Source: Paracoccaceae bacterium
GTDB lineage: Bacteria > Pseudomonadota > Alphaproteobacteria > Rhodobacterales > Rhodobacteraceae
Reading direction: 5' to 3'
Assembly (NCBI GenBank): GCA_020637675.1
Contig: JACKKD010000002.1
Coordinates: 1-64,000 of the forward strand
Length of the DNA: 64,000 nt
In this document: piece by piece, positions 1 to 8,450 of the stretch
Numbering within the stretch: the stretch's first letter is position 1
Layout: every line of letters begins with the position of its first letter
Notes under the pieces: model-generated
Told to the model about the DNA's origin: nothing
Database searches by the model: none
Seen by the model: the letters and a program-made list of their open reading frames with translations, nothing else
Translations under genes and position numbers: made by a program

Positions 1-156
1 CTCATGCAACTCGCCGATGAAGAAGGTGTCGAAGAGCACATAGTGGACGAAGTGATGATAGCTGTCCGGGTTCGTGTTGGCCCAGATCAGGGCCAGAAGT
101 GCGCCGCCGATCAGGAGGAGCGAGTAGGTGGTGATGTAGTTCCAGACCCGATACAT
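1..156 (-). CDS. nhaA: Na+/H+ antiporter NhaA-type, N-terminal fragment
   Basis: Only the first 52 codons lie in the window; the gene runs off the left edge. The start ATG is at 156 with a strong purine-rich ribosome site (AGGGGGGA) just upstream. The protein begins MYRVWNYITTYSLLLIGG and continues with a hydrophobic helix ending ALIWAN, then a histidine-rich SYHHFVHYVLF stretch. This resembles the first membrane helix and loop of alphaproteobacterial NhaA antiporters, which exchange Na+ for H+ across the inner membrane. The identification rests on a short stretch, so a different antiporter-like membrane protein is possible. Confidence 0.65.
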   Translation of the reverse strand, partial: MYRVWNYITTYSLLLIGGALLALIWANTNPDSYHHFVHYVLFDTFFIGELHE

Positions 157-273
157 TCCGTCCCCCCTGGCCTGTCTTCCGGTCTGGATACTGGAAAGGT
201 CGAATCGGGGCAACCCGCCGCACCGCGGCATCGTGCCGTTGCGTGAGCCGGGTGCGGGGCGTAAGTCACCGTC

Positions 274-885
274 ATGATCGTAGCCGCGCCACAGCTTGAC
301 CACGAAATCGCTGCCTGCCGCCTCTGCGCCGCCGAATTTGCGGCAACCGCCACGGCGCACGCGCCGCGCCCCGTCGTCTGGTTCCGCCCCGGCGCCGGCG
401 TGCTGATCGCCGGGCAGGCGCCGGGCGCTCGGGTGCATGGGATCGGACGCCCCTTTGCGGACCCTTCGGGTGACCGGCTGCGCGCCTGGCTTGGCTTGTC
501 CGAGACGGAGTTCTACGACCGCGACCGGGTGGCGGTGGTGCCGATGGCCTTTTGCTTTCCGGGCTACGACGCGAAGGGTTCCGACCTGCCGCCGCCCCGG
601 CGCTGTGCGGCGACCTGGCATGCGCGGGTGATGGCGAGCCTGCCGGATGTCCGCGTGACGTTTCTCGTCGGTGGCTATTCGCAGGCCTGGCATCTCGGGC
701 CCGCGGCGGTGAAGGGCGGCGTCACGGCAACGGTGGCCCGCTGGCGCGACCACGCGCCGCGCGTCTTCCCCTTGCCTCATCCGTCCTGGCGCAATACCGC
801 GTGGCTCAGGCGCAATCCGTGGTTCGAGGCCGATCTTCTGCCGGTGGCGCGGAAGCGGCTGCGCGAGGTGCTCGATGGAAACTGA
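274..885 (+). CDS. Uracil-DNA glycosylase superfamily protein
   Basis: A 203-residue protein of the uracil-DNA glycosylase fold, expected to act in base excision of uracil or a related lesion. Visible motifs are GQAPGARVHGIGRPFADPSG at about residues 48-67, matching the G-E/Q-A-P-G motif 1 and following loop of the family 4/5-like enzymes, and PLPHPSWRN near residue 170, matching the H-P-S motif. Cysteines near the N-terminus (CRLC) recall the Fe-S ligands of family 4, but I do not see a full four-cysteine set. The last codons overlap the next gene by 11 bp, implying co-transcription. Family membership is confident; substrate is not. Confidence 0.8.
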   Translation: MIVAAPQLDHEIAACRLCAAEFAATATAHAPRPVVWFRPGAGVLIAGQAPGARVHGIGRPFADPSGDRLRAWLGLSETEFYDRDRVAVVPMAFCFPGYDAKGSDLPPPRRCAATWHARVMASLPDVRVTFLVGGYSQAWHLGPAAVKGGVTATVARWRDHAPRVFPLPHPSWRNTAWLRRNPWFEADLLPVARKRLREVLDGN

Positions 886-1666
886 TCTCGACCGGCTGCA
901 CGCCGCCATGAACGCGGCGTCGGAAGACGATGCGGCGCGGCTCGCCTTCTACGGCCGTCTTGCGGACGCGGAACTCTTCCTCCTTCTGACTGAGGAACCC
1001 TTGGGCGATACGATCGAGCCGGCGCTCTTCGATCTGGAGGAGGGACGCGTCGCGCTCGCCTTCGATACCGAGGCGCGCCTTGCCGCCTTCGCCGAGGGTC
1101 CTGCGCCCTATGCCGCGCTGCCGGGACGGGTCGTGGCGCAGTTGCTTTCTGCGCAGAGGCTCGGCCTCGGCTTCAACGTCGCCGTGGCCCCCTCGGCAAT
1201 CCTTCTGTCGGCCGATGCGCTCGGCTGGCTCGCGGGAGCGCTGGGGCAGGCGCCCGTGGAAGCGGTCGCGCGGCCGGTGGCATATGGCCCGCCTGCCGGC
1301 GTGCCGCCGGCGCTCCTCGCCGCGCTCGACGACAAGCTGGCCAGACTCGCGGGGCTTGCCGCGCGGGCGCATCTCGTCGCGGTCACCTGGGAGGGGGGCG
1401 GGCAGGGCCATCTCCTGGTCATCGAGGATGCCCGGCGGGGGGCGGAGCCGGCGCTGGCCAAGGCGGTGTCCGAGGCGCTGGTGTTCTCGGGGATCGAGGC
1501 GGGCGCGCTCGACGTCACCTTCCTCGGCTCCGGCGATCCGGCGCTTGGCCCCATCGCGCGTCGGGCGCTCACTTTCGTCCTTCCGGCAGCGGCGGTCGAG
1601 ACGGCCCAGGTGCTCGGCCCCGCGGCCCCCGGAACCGATCCGGCCAGGCCGCCGAGGCTCCGGTGA
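875..1666 (+). CDS. SseB family protein
   Basis: A 263-residue soluble protein with an SseB N-terminal-type domain over roughly the first 120 residues (patterns such as FYGRLADAELFLLLTEEP and LPGRVVAQLLSAQRLGLGFNV) and an acidic, alanine-rich C-terminal half. SseB-like proteins occur in many proteobacteria with no well-established biochemical role. The ATG lies inside the end of the preceding glycosylase gene, so the two are translationally coupled. It is convergent with the reductase gene that ends 7 bp downstream. No catalytic motif is visible. Confidence 0.75.
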   Translation: METDLDRLHAAMNAASEDDAARLAFYGRLADAELFLLLTEEPLGDTIEPALFDLEEGRVALAFDTEARLAAFAEGPAPYAALPGRVVAQLLSAQRLGLGFNVAVAPSAILLSADALGWLAGALGQAPVEAVARPVAYGPPAGVPPALLAALDDKLARLAGLAARAHLVAVTWEGGGQGHLLVIEDARRGAEPALAKAVSEALVFSGIEAGALDVTFLGSGDPALGPIARRALTFVLPAAAVETAQVLGPAAPGTDPARPPRLR

Positions 1667-1673
1667 CGCGGGC

Positions 1674-2612
1674 TCAGTACCCGCGCTCGCGGTCGACGAG
1701 ATAGAGGAACGGCTCCCCGGCCTCGCCGCGCCGGACATTCTCGGCGATGACGGCCGAGGCAGTCAGCGGCCGCGTGCTTGCCGCGATGTGCGGCGTGACG
1801 GTGACCTTCGGATGCGCCCAGAAAGGGTGCTCCTTCGGCAGGGGCTCGTTGCGGAAAACGTCGAGCGTGGCATGACCGACCCGGCCCGTGTCCAGCGCGG
1901 CGAGCAGGGCGGTGTCGTCGATGAGCGGACCCCGGCCGGGATTGATGAGGACCGCGCCCCTGGGCAGCCGGGCGAGCCGGGCGGCGTTCATCAGGTTCTC
2001 GGTTTCGGCGGTGAGCGGCATCAGCAGGATCACGATTTCTGCGCGGGAAAGCACCGTGTCGAGCCCCGCCTCGCCCGAATGGCACTCGATGCCTGCGATC
2101 GACTTCGGGCTGCGGCTCCAGCCCAGCACGGCGAAGTTGAGCCGAGCCAGAGCCTCGCCGGCTTCCTGGCCGAGGGCGCCGAGGCCGAGGACCGCGACCG
2201 TCCGTTCACGGGCGATCGGCGGCTTGATGTCGTTCCGCCAGATGCCATCCTGGTGGAGGATGTGCAGGTCCATGCCGAGATGGTGGCGGAGCGTGTGGCC
2301 CACGACCCATTCGACCATGCTTTCCGTCATCGCCGGGTCGACCATGCGGGCGAGCGGCTGGGTCAGCGTCCGGTTGCCGACCATCCGTTCCACGCCTGCC
2401 CATAGGTTCAGGACCGCCTTGCAGTTCACAAAGGGCGCGAAGTCCTCGATGTCGCCGCCGGGAGCGAAGACGATATAGTCCACAACCGCCGGATCGGGCG
2501 CGGCCAGGAGAATCTCGGCCTTCACGCCCGCGTCGGTCAACGCCTGCGGCAGGTGGTCGTGATACTCCCTCCAGGCGGCTGAGCCGGCGGCGAAATAGAC
2601 GGTGACGGGCAT
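1674..2612 (-). CDS. ghrA: Glyoxylate/hydroxypyruvate reductase A
   Basis: A 312-residue D-2-hydroxyacid dehydrogenase. It has the Rossmann nucleotide-binding motif VLGLGALG at about residues 141-148, INPGRGPLIDD in the second half, and PHIAAST carrying the catalytic His near residue 276. GhrA reduces glyoxylate or hydroxypyruvate with NADPH in the cytoplasm. The length fits the GhrA subgroup. It starts 4 bp after the rodA stop codon, so it may be carried by the mre/rodA transcript, although its function is unrelated to cell shape. Confidence 0.88.
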   Translation of the reverse strand: MPVTVYFAAGSAAWREYHDHLPQALTDAGVKAEILLAAPDPAVVDYIVFAPGGDIEDFAPFVNCKAVLNLWAGVERMVGNRTLTQPLARMVDPAMTESMVEWVVGHTLRHHLGMDLHILHQDGIWRNDIKPPIARERTVAVLGLGALGQEAGEALARLNFAVLGWSRSPKSIAGIECHSGEAGLDTVLSRAEIVILLMPLTAETENLMNAARLARLPRGAVLINPGRGPLIDDTALLAALDTGRVGHATLDVFRNEPLPKEHPFWAHPKVTVTPHIAASTRPLTASAVIAENVRRGEAGEPFLYLVDRERGY

Positions 2613-2616
2613 CGGG

Positions 2617-3756
2617 CTACCTCGGGCGGTGGATGTGGGCGCTCTGCACGAGCCCGAAGGCGGCGAGCAGGATGATCATGGCCGTTCCCCCGTAGGAGAC
2701 AAGGGGCAACGGCACGCCGACGACGGGCATGAGCCCCGTCACCATGCCCATGTTGACGGTGAAGAACAGGAAGAATGTCCCGGCGACACCGAAGGTCAGA
2801 AGAGCAGAAAACCGGTCCCGGTTGGCCAGCGCCGATGAAATGCAGAAGACGATGATGAGGATGTAGAGCACGAGAAGCGAGAAGGCGCCGACGAAGCCGA
2901 ATTCCTCGGCGAGCGTGGTGAAGATGAAATCGGTGTGCTTTTCCGGCAGGAAGTTCAGCCGCGACTGGGTTCCCTGCATGTATCCCTTGCCCGCCCAACC
3001 GCCGGAGCCGAGCGCGATCTGCGCCTGGGTGATGTTGTAGCCGGCGCCGAGCGGGTCGGACCCCGGATCGAGGAAGGTGTCGATCCGGCGGAACTGGTAG
3101 TCCTCGATCAGTTGCCAGTCGGTTCCCCGGCTCTCGAACACCGCAAAGACGAGGGCCCCGACCAGTGCGATGACCGTGCCGAAGTACCAAAGGCTCACGC
3201 CCGCCACGAACATGACGATGCCGCCCCCCGCGAGAAGGAGGATCGCGGTGCCGAGGTCGGGTTGCTTCAGCACGAGGAGGGTGGGCGCGAGGATCACGAC
3301 CACCGGGATGAGCACCCAGAGCGGCCGCGAGGTCCGCTTCACGTCGAGCCAGTCGTAATAGGCCGCAAGGAACATCACGAGCGCGATCTTCATGATTTCC
3401 GACGGCTGGAGGCGCAGTGGCCCGAGATCGAGCCAGCGCTGCGCGCCCTTGCCGATGTCGCCAAAGAACTCGACTGCAACGAGAAGGACGAGCGCCCCGA
3501 AATAGGCCAGCCCCGAAATGTTGCGCCAGAACCAGATTGGCACGAAGCCGATGGCGAGCATCACCACCGTGCCGACGGCGAAACGCTTCATCTGTGGCTC
3601 TGCCCAGATGTCCGACCGGCCGCCCGCGACGGAATAGAGCATGAGAAATCCGACCGAGGCCGTCGCGGCCAGAAGAAGGACAAGCGCCCAGTTGACGTAG
3701 AGCACCTTTCTCAGCCCGGAGGGAACCGTCTTGACGTTGTACTCGAGGTAGCTCAT
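2617..3756 (-). CDS. rodA: Rod shape-determining protein RodA (SEDS glycosyltransferase)
   Basis: A 379-residue polytopic inner-membrane protein of the SEDS family, which polymerises glycan strands from lipid II together with PBP2 in the elongasome. Typical SEDS segments are visible: KGAQRWLDLGPLRLQPSEIMKI in the first third, GSDPLGAGYNITQAQIALGSGG in the middle, HTDFIFTTLAEEFGFVG, and PLPLVSYGGTAMI near the C-terminus. Its ATG overlaps the mrdA stop as ATGA, the usual coupling for this pair. The order mreB-mreC-mreD-mrdA-rodA is conserved in alphaproteobacteria. Confidence 0.96.
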   Translation of the reverse strand: MSYLEYNVKTVPSGLRKVLYVNWALVLLLAATASVGFLMLYSVAGGRSDIWAEPQMKRFAVGTVVMLAIGFVPIWFWRNISGLAYFGALVLLVAVEFFGDIGKGAQRWLDLGPLRLQPSEIMKIALVMFLAAYYDWLDVKRTSRPLWVLIPVVVILAPTLLVLKQPDLGTAILLLAGGGIVMFVAGVSLWYFGTVIALVGALVFAVFESRGTDWQLIEDYQFRRIDTFLDPGSDPLGAGYNITQAQIALGSGGWAGKGYMQGTQSRLNFLPEKHTDFIFTTLAEEFGFVGAFSLLVLYILIIVFCISSALANRDRFSALLTFGVAGTFFLFFTVNMGMVTGLMPVVGVPLPLVSYGGTAMIILLAAFGLVQSAHIHRPR

Positions 3757-5696
3757 GCGCGCGACCTCGTCGCATCGGTCGTGCCGGGCTCGAGTATCTT
3801 GAGCTTCTCGCGTTCGGATTCGATGCGCGTCCGCTGGCTTTCGGGATAGGCGGTCAGCGCGGGCATGCCGCCGTTCATCGCGTAGAGCACGATGTCGCGC
3901 GCGATCGGCGCGGCAGCGAGCGAACCGCCGCCGCCATGTTCGACGACCAGCGCGACGGCATAGCGCGGCGTATCGAAGGGCGCGAAGCAGACGAAGAGCG
4001 CGTGGTCGCGCCGGTTCCAGGGCAGGTCCTCGTTCGACACGACGCCGCGCGCGCGCTCGGCCGCAGTAATGTTCCTGACCTGGCTCGTGCCCGTCTTGCC
4101 GGCCATGCGCATGGTGTCATCGACGATGCGCGAACCGTAGGCGGTGCCGCGGCGCGAGTTGGTGACGTCGAACATGCCCTTCCGGACGTGCGCCAGCCAC
4201 GCCGGGTCGATGCCGAGATCGGCGGCGGGCTCCACCGCCAGTTCCTGCCCGTCTATGGCCCGCAGCAGCCGCGGCATGATGGCCTTGCCCGTGGCGATAC
4301 GCGCGGTCATCACCGCGAGCTGAAGCGGCGAGGCAAGCACGAAGCCCTGGCCGATCCCGGAGTTGAGAGTGTCGCCGATGAGCCAGCCGGTGCCGTACTT
4401 GCGCGCCTTCCACTCCTTGTCGGGCGCGAGGCCTTCCGAGATGGCCGACATCGGCAGATCGAAGCGGACACCGATGCCGAGCCGGCGCGCCATGGCCGCC
4501 AGCTTGTCGATACCGGTGCGTTGCGCGACCTCGTAGTAGTAGACATCGCAGGACTGTTCGAGGCTCTGCGTCATGCCGACGTGCCCGTGCCCGGCCCGCT
4601 TCCAGCAATGGAACCGGCGGTTTCCGAGTTCGGTGAAACCGCGGCAGTAGACGGTCTCCTCCGGTGAGATCACCCCCGCCTCCAGCGCGGCGAGCGCAGT
4701 GACCAGCTTGAACGTGGACCCCGGCGGATAGGCACCCTGGACGGACTTGTCGGCGAGCGGTCTGTGGTCGTTTTCCGTAAGCGCCCGGTACTCGGCAGAG
4801 GAGATGCCGCGGACGAAAAGGTTCGGGTCGAAGCTTGGCGCCGAGTTGATGGCCAGGATCCCGCCCGTGGCCACATCGATCACCACGGCGGCAGCGCTCT
4901 CCTCGCCCAGGCGTGCCTGCACATAGTTCTGCAGGCGGTGATCGATGGTCAGCCGCACGTTGGCGCCGGGATCGCCGTCGCGCCGGTCGATCTCGCGCAT
5001 GACCCGGCCGGTGGAGTTCACCTCGATCCGCCGCGTGCCGGCCTTGCCGCGCAGCGCCTCCTCCAGCTTCGCCTCCACCCCCAGCTTGCCGATCTGGAAG
5101 CGCGGGATCTGCAGCAGAGGGTCGGGGTCCTCCATCTTCGAAAGGTCGTAGTCGCTGACCGGGCCGACATAGCCCAGCACGTGCGCGAAGTCGGGGCCAA
5201 GCGGATAGACGCGGGAGAGGCCCACCTCGGTCGTGACCCCGGGAAGGACTGGTGCGTTTACCGCCACGCGGCTGAAATCCTCCCAGCTGAGTCGGTCCGC
5301 CACCGTGATCGGCAGCGTCGGCGCGCGTCGGGCGATTTCCCTTCGCGTTCGTTCGAGATCGTCGGGCGCGAGCGGCACGAGCCGGGCCAGCCGCTCGAGC
5401 ACCGCGTCGGTATCGCCCGCGTCCTCTGGCGTGATGGTGATCCGGTAGTTCTGCTCGTTTCCGGCAATCACTGACCCGGACCGGTCCTGAATGAGGCCAC
5501 GCGCAGGCGGGATCAGGCGGATCTTGATCGAGTTCTCTTCGGCCAGCAGGCGGAACTGATCCGTCCGGTCGAGCTGGAGATACCGCATGCGGAACGCGAG
5601 CGTGGTCGCGAACACGCCTTGCAGTCCCGCCAGCAGCAGGCCGCGCCGGCTGATCGTCCGGAAGCTTTCCTGGGTGTCGCGGGGCGAGCGTCTCAT
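3753..5696 (-). CDS. mrdA: Penicillin-binding protein 2 (peptidoglycan transpeptidase)
   Basis: A 647-residue class B PBP that cross-links peptidoglycan during lateral-wall growth. It has one N-terminal membrane anchor (GLLLAGLQGVFATTLAF), a dimerisation/pedestal region, and a transpeptidase domain with the nucleophile motif STFK (in PPGSTFKLVTAL), the second motif SCD (in EQSCDVYYYEVA) and KTGT (in MAGKTGTSQV). I chose the ATG at 5696, which overlaps the mreD stop (ATGA) and gives the usual PBP2 N-terminus. The frame remains open further upstream, but that extension lies inside mreD and is not credible. Confidence 0.95.
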   Translation of the reverse strand: MRRSPRDTQESFRTISRRGLLLAGLQGVFATTLAFRMRYLQLDRTDQFRLLAEENSIKIRLIPPARGLIQDRSGSVIAGNEQNYRITITPEDAGDTDAVLERLARLVPLAPDDLERTRREIARRAPTLPITVADRLSWEDFSRVAVNAPVLPGVTTEVGLSRVYPLGPDFAHVLGYVGPVSDYDLSKMEDPDPLLQIPRFQIGKLGVEAKLEEALRGKAGTRRIEVNSTGRVMREIDRRDGDPGANVRLTIDHRLQNYVQARLGEESAAAVVIDVATGGILAINSAPSFDPNLFVRGISSAEYRALTENDHRPLADKSVQGAYPPGSTFKLVTALAALEAGVISPEETVYCRGFTELGNRRFHCWKRAGHGHVGMTQSLEQSCDVYYYEVAQRTGIDKLAAMARRLGIGVRFDLPMSAISEGLAPDKEWKARKYGTGWLIGDTLNSGIGQGFVLASPLQLAVMTARIATGKAIMPRLLRAIDGQELAVEPAADLGIDPAWLAHVRKGMFDVTNSRRGTAYGSRIVDDTMRMAGKTGTSQVRNITAAERARGVVSNEDLPWNRRDHALFVCFAPFDTPRYAVALVVEHGGGGSLAAAPIARDIVLYAMNGGMPALTAYPESQRTRIESEREKLKILEPGTTDATRSRA

Positions 5697-6232
5697 ATCC
5701 GGTGTCCGAAGGCATCGACCTGACCTGGCGCCGCCTTGCGCAAGCCGAAGACGAAATGCGTGACGAGCACGACGCCAGGATAGGCGAGGATGGTGACCAC
5801 GGTGCGGAGCGCCGTCAACCCGGCCGGCGCCTGCGGCACCAGGAAGGTAGCGAGTACAAGGCCATTGATCACGGTGATGGCGATGACCAGGGCCCCGGCG
5901 ACCAGCCATTCAAGCGCGAAGGGCAGGTCGCGGAAACTTGCCTCGCGGGACCGCAGGAACTCCGTACCCAGAAGGACGACGAGCGGCCAGAGGCCCGGCG
6001 GGCGCATGGCGAGAATGTCCTCCATCAGCAGGACGGCGGCAACCAGCGTGGCGGGCGCATAGTCAGGCCGGCGCAGCACCCAGGCGATGGTGCCGCAGAG
6101 GATGAGGTCGGGACCCGGGACGCGCGCGGGCACGGCACCGAGCGGCAGCATCCGCACGAAGAGCACGAGTGCTGCCACCCCCGCGAAGAGGAGCCTGTAG
6201 GCCAACCGGTGGGCCGTGACCGGATCAACCAT
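5693..6232 (-). CDS. mreD: Rod shape-determining membrane protein MreD
   Basis: A 179-residue small hydrophobic protein with about five predicted membrane helices, for example LLFAGVAALVLFVRMLPL, LVAAVLLMEDILAM and TVVTILAYPGVVLVTHFVF. It lies between mreC and mrdA as expected for MreD, the integral-membrane partner of MreC in the elongasome. It overlaps mreC by 8 bp and mrdA by 4 bp. Sequence conservation in MreD is always low, so the assignment rests on size, hydrophobic pattern and position. Confidence 0.9.
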   Translation of the reverse strand: MVDPVTAHRLAYRLLFAGVAALVLFVRMLPLGAVPARVPGPDLILCGTIAWVLRRPDYAPATLVAAVLLMEDILAMRPPGLWPLVVLLGTEFLRSREASFRDLPFALEWLVAGALVIAITVINGLVLATFLVPQAPAGLTALRTVVTILAYPGVVLVTHFVFGLRKAAPGQVDAFGHRI

Positions 6233-7169
6233 CGCCGGCCTCCGCCCCGGGTACGGGGGCCTCCGACGGCACTGCCTCGGGCGCCGCGGTGGGCGGCAAC
6301 AGGGGCTGCACTGGCGGCGGGATGAGACCGCCCGCCTCGCTGATCTGTTCTGCCGGGTGGCTTCTGAGGACCCTGAGGAAGCTCAGGCGCTCGTAATCCG
6401 CGGCCAGCCGGACGCGCAGACGCCGGTCCGGCCCGAGTTCCACCTGGCCGACGAGAAGTCCGGCGGGAAAGACGCCGCCGTCGCCCGAGGAAATCACCCG
6501 GTCGCCAGGACGCACCTGCTCGGGTGCCTCTATGAACTCGACGGGCGGGGCGGGGCTGTTGTCGCCGACAAGCATCGCCCTCTGGCCCGAAGGCTGGATC
6601 GTCACCGGGATGCGGCTGGAGGCATCGGTGAGAAGGATCACACGGCTCGTGGTCTGGCCGACGCCCGAGATGCGACCGACAAGGCCAAGCCCGTCCATCG
6701 TCGCCCAGCCATCGACTATGCCGTCGCGGGCGCCGACGTTCAGGAGTACCGACTGGCGGAAGGGCGATCCGGAATCGGCCATCACGACGCCCGAGACGGA
6801 GGTGAGCTTGGGGTCGAGCCGCACCTGGTTCTGCGCCAGAAGCTTGGCATTCTGCTGTTCGAGCTGGACCGCCGCTTCCTTCCAGGACTTCATCTGCTGC
6901 AGTTCGCGGCGGAGTTCCTGGTTCTGCTCGTAGATGCGGGCGTAGGACTGGAAGCCCTCCACCATGCCGACGAGCTTCGTCACCGGGGCCATGGCCCAGT
7001 CCATGTTCGGCACGACCTTGTCGATGAAGGCGGCACGGACCCGTTCGATACGGGGGCTGTCGATGCGCCAGGCCAGGAAGATCGCGGCCAGCACAAAGAA
7101 GAGCACCGCAATCAGGATGCGGCGCACCGGCCCCTTGAAATCGGCATCGGCGTTGCGGTCTCTCGCCAC
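6225..7169 (-). CDS. mreC: Rod shape-determining protein MreC
   Basis: A 314-residue bitopic protein with a GTG start (7169), an N-terminal membrane helix (ILIAVLFFVLAAIFLAW), a coiled coil around residues 65-100 (YEQNQELRRELQQMKSW) and the periplasmic beta-domain with typical MreC patterns such as VVMADSGSPFRQSVLLNVG and DRVISSGDGGVFPAGLLVG. MreC scaffolds PBP2 in the periplasm. The C-terminal 35 residues are proline- and alanine-rich and probably disordered. It begins 59 bp after mreB and overlaps mreD by 8 bp. Confidence 0.95.
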   Translation of the reverse strand: MARDRNADADFKGPVRRILIAVLFFVLAAIFLAWRIDSPRIERVRAAFIDKVVPNMDWAMAPVTKLVGMVEGFQSYARIYEQNQELRRELQQMKSWKEAAVQLEQQNAKLLAQNQVRLDPKLTSVSGVVMADSGSPFRQSVLLNVGARDGIVDGWATMDGLGLVGRISGVGQTTSRVILLTDASSRIPVTIQPSGQRAMLVGDNSPAPPVEFIEAPEQVRPGDRVISSGDGGVFPAGLLVGQVELGPDRRLRVRLAADYERLSFLRVLRSHPAEQISEAGGLIPPPVQPLLPPTAAPEAVPSEAPVPGAEAGDG

Positions 7170-7228
7170 AGGCGGCCTCGCGGTCGGCGCCGCGCCCCCG
7201 AGGGGCCCTGTGACGGGCCCCGGGAGGC

Positions 7229-8266
7229 TCAGCTGTCGTAGTCTATTACATGGCGGAGCTGTTTTTCATACTCCAGCGCCTTGCCGGTGCCGAGGGCGAC
7301 GCAGTTCAGCGACTGGTCGGCGATGGAGATCGAAAGCCCCGTCTGCTCGCGCAGCGCGAGATCCAGTTCGCCCAGGAGCGCGCCGCCGCCCGTCAGCATC
7401 ACGCCGCGGTCCACGATGTCGGCGGCAAGGTCCGGCGGCGTCGTCTCGAGCGCGGTCATCACCGCCTCGCAGATCTGCTGGACCGGTTCGGCGAGCGCCT
7501 CGGCGACCTGCGCCTGGTTGATCTCGATCTCCTTCGGCACGCCGTTCAGAAGGTCGCGGCCACGGATGGACATGGAGGCACCGCGCCCGTCGTCGGGCAT
7601 CCGCGCGGTGCCGATCGAGGTCTTGATGCGCTCGGCCGTGGATTCGCCGACGAGCAGGTTCTGCTGGCGGCGAAGGTAGTTGACGATGGCCTCGTCCATC
7701 CGGTCGCCGCCGACGCGGACCGAGCGGGCATAGACGATGTCGCCGAGGCTCAGCACCGCCACCTCGGTTGTGCCGCCGCCGATGTCGACGACCATGCTTC
7801 CCGTCGGATCGGTGATCGGCATGCCGGCGCCGATGGCCGCTGCGATGGGCTCGGCGATCAGTCCCGCGCGCCGCGCGCCGGCCGAAAGGACCGACTGGCG
7901 GATCGCCCGCTTCTCGACCGGGGTCGCGCCGTGGGGCACGCAGACGATGATCTTCGGCTTCGAGAAGGTCGCCCGCTTGGCCACCTTCCGGATGAAGTGC
8001 TTGATCATCTCCTCGGCGGTGTCGAAGTCGGCGATGACCCCTTCGCGCATCGGCCGGATCGCTTCGATCGAGCCGGGGGTGCGGCCGAGCATCAGCTTGG
8101 CATCCTCGCCCACGGCGAGCACCTGCTTCTTGCCGTCCTTGACGTGGTAGGCGACGACCGAGGGTTCGTTCAGCACGATCCCCTTGCCCCGGACATATAC
8201 GAGCGTGTTCGCCGTCCCGAGGTCGATCGCCATGTCCGACGAAAATAGCCCGCCCCAGCCTGCCAT
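7229..8266 (-). CDS. mreB: Rod shape-determining protein MreB (actin homologue)
   Basis: A 345-residue actin-fold ATPase that organises elongation-type cell-wall synthesis beneath the inner membrane. Actin-family motifs are visible: DLGTANTLVY (phosphate 1) near the N-terminus, DIGGGTTEVAVLSLGD (phosphate 2), and AEPIAAAIGAGMP. I chose the ATG at 8266 (MAGWGGLFSSDMAIDLG), which has GGGA at suitable spacing. An in-frame TTG 21 bp upstream would add seven residues and is less likely. It is the first gene of the mre operon. Confidence 0.97.
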   Translation of the reverse strand: MAGWGGLFSSDMAIDLGTANTLVYVRGKGIVLNEPSVVAYHVKDGKKQVLAVGEDAKLMLGRTPGSIEAIRPMREGVIADFDTAEEMIKHFIRKVAKRATFSKPKIIVCVPHGATPVEKRAIRQSVLSAGARRAGLIAEPIAAAIGAGMPITDPTGSMVVDIGGGTTEVAVLSLGDIVYARSVRVGGDRMDEAIVNYLRRQQNLLVGESTAERIKTSIGTARMPDDGRGASMSIRGRDLLNGVPKEIEINQAQVAEALAEPVQQICEAVMTALETTPPDLAADIVDRGVMLTGGGALLGELDLALREQTGLSISIADQSLNCVALGTGKALEYEKQLRHVIDYDS

Positions 8267-8412
8267 GATGTGTTCCCGTTTCCCCAAAGAGATTTGGGCC
8301 GGCGACTCGCCCGTCGCAGGCCGGGGCTCCTTATAGGCTTTGCGGGCAGGGGGCGGAAGGGGGCGCCGGGGGCGCCCCTGCGGGTTTCCGCCACAGGGGA
8401 AGAATCGAACAA

Positions 8413-8446
8413 TTCGGGCGGGCCGGAGTGCCCTCGGCCCGCCGAA
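8413..8446 (-). terminator. leuA terminator hairpin
   Basis: Directly after the leuA stop codon the minus strand reads TTCGGCGGGCC, an 11-base loop, and GGCCCGCCCGAA. This is a stem of about 11 pairs with one bulge, followed by a T-containing but not pure-T stretch. Its position right behind leuA suggests an intrinsic or Rho-assisted terminator separating leuA from mreB. Confidence 0.6.
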
Positions 8447-8450
8447 CCTG

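Noticed and set aside
8360..8378. Strong GC hairpin between leuA and mreB
   Set aside because: It lies behind the leuA terminator and about 95 bp upstream of mreB with no T-run; I see no specific role.
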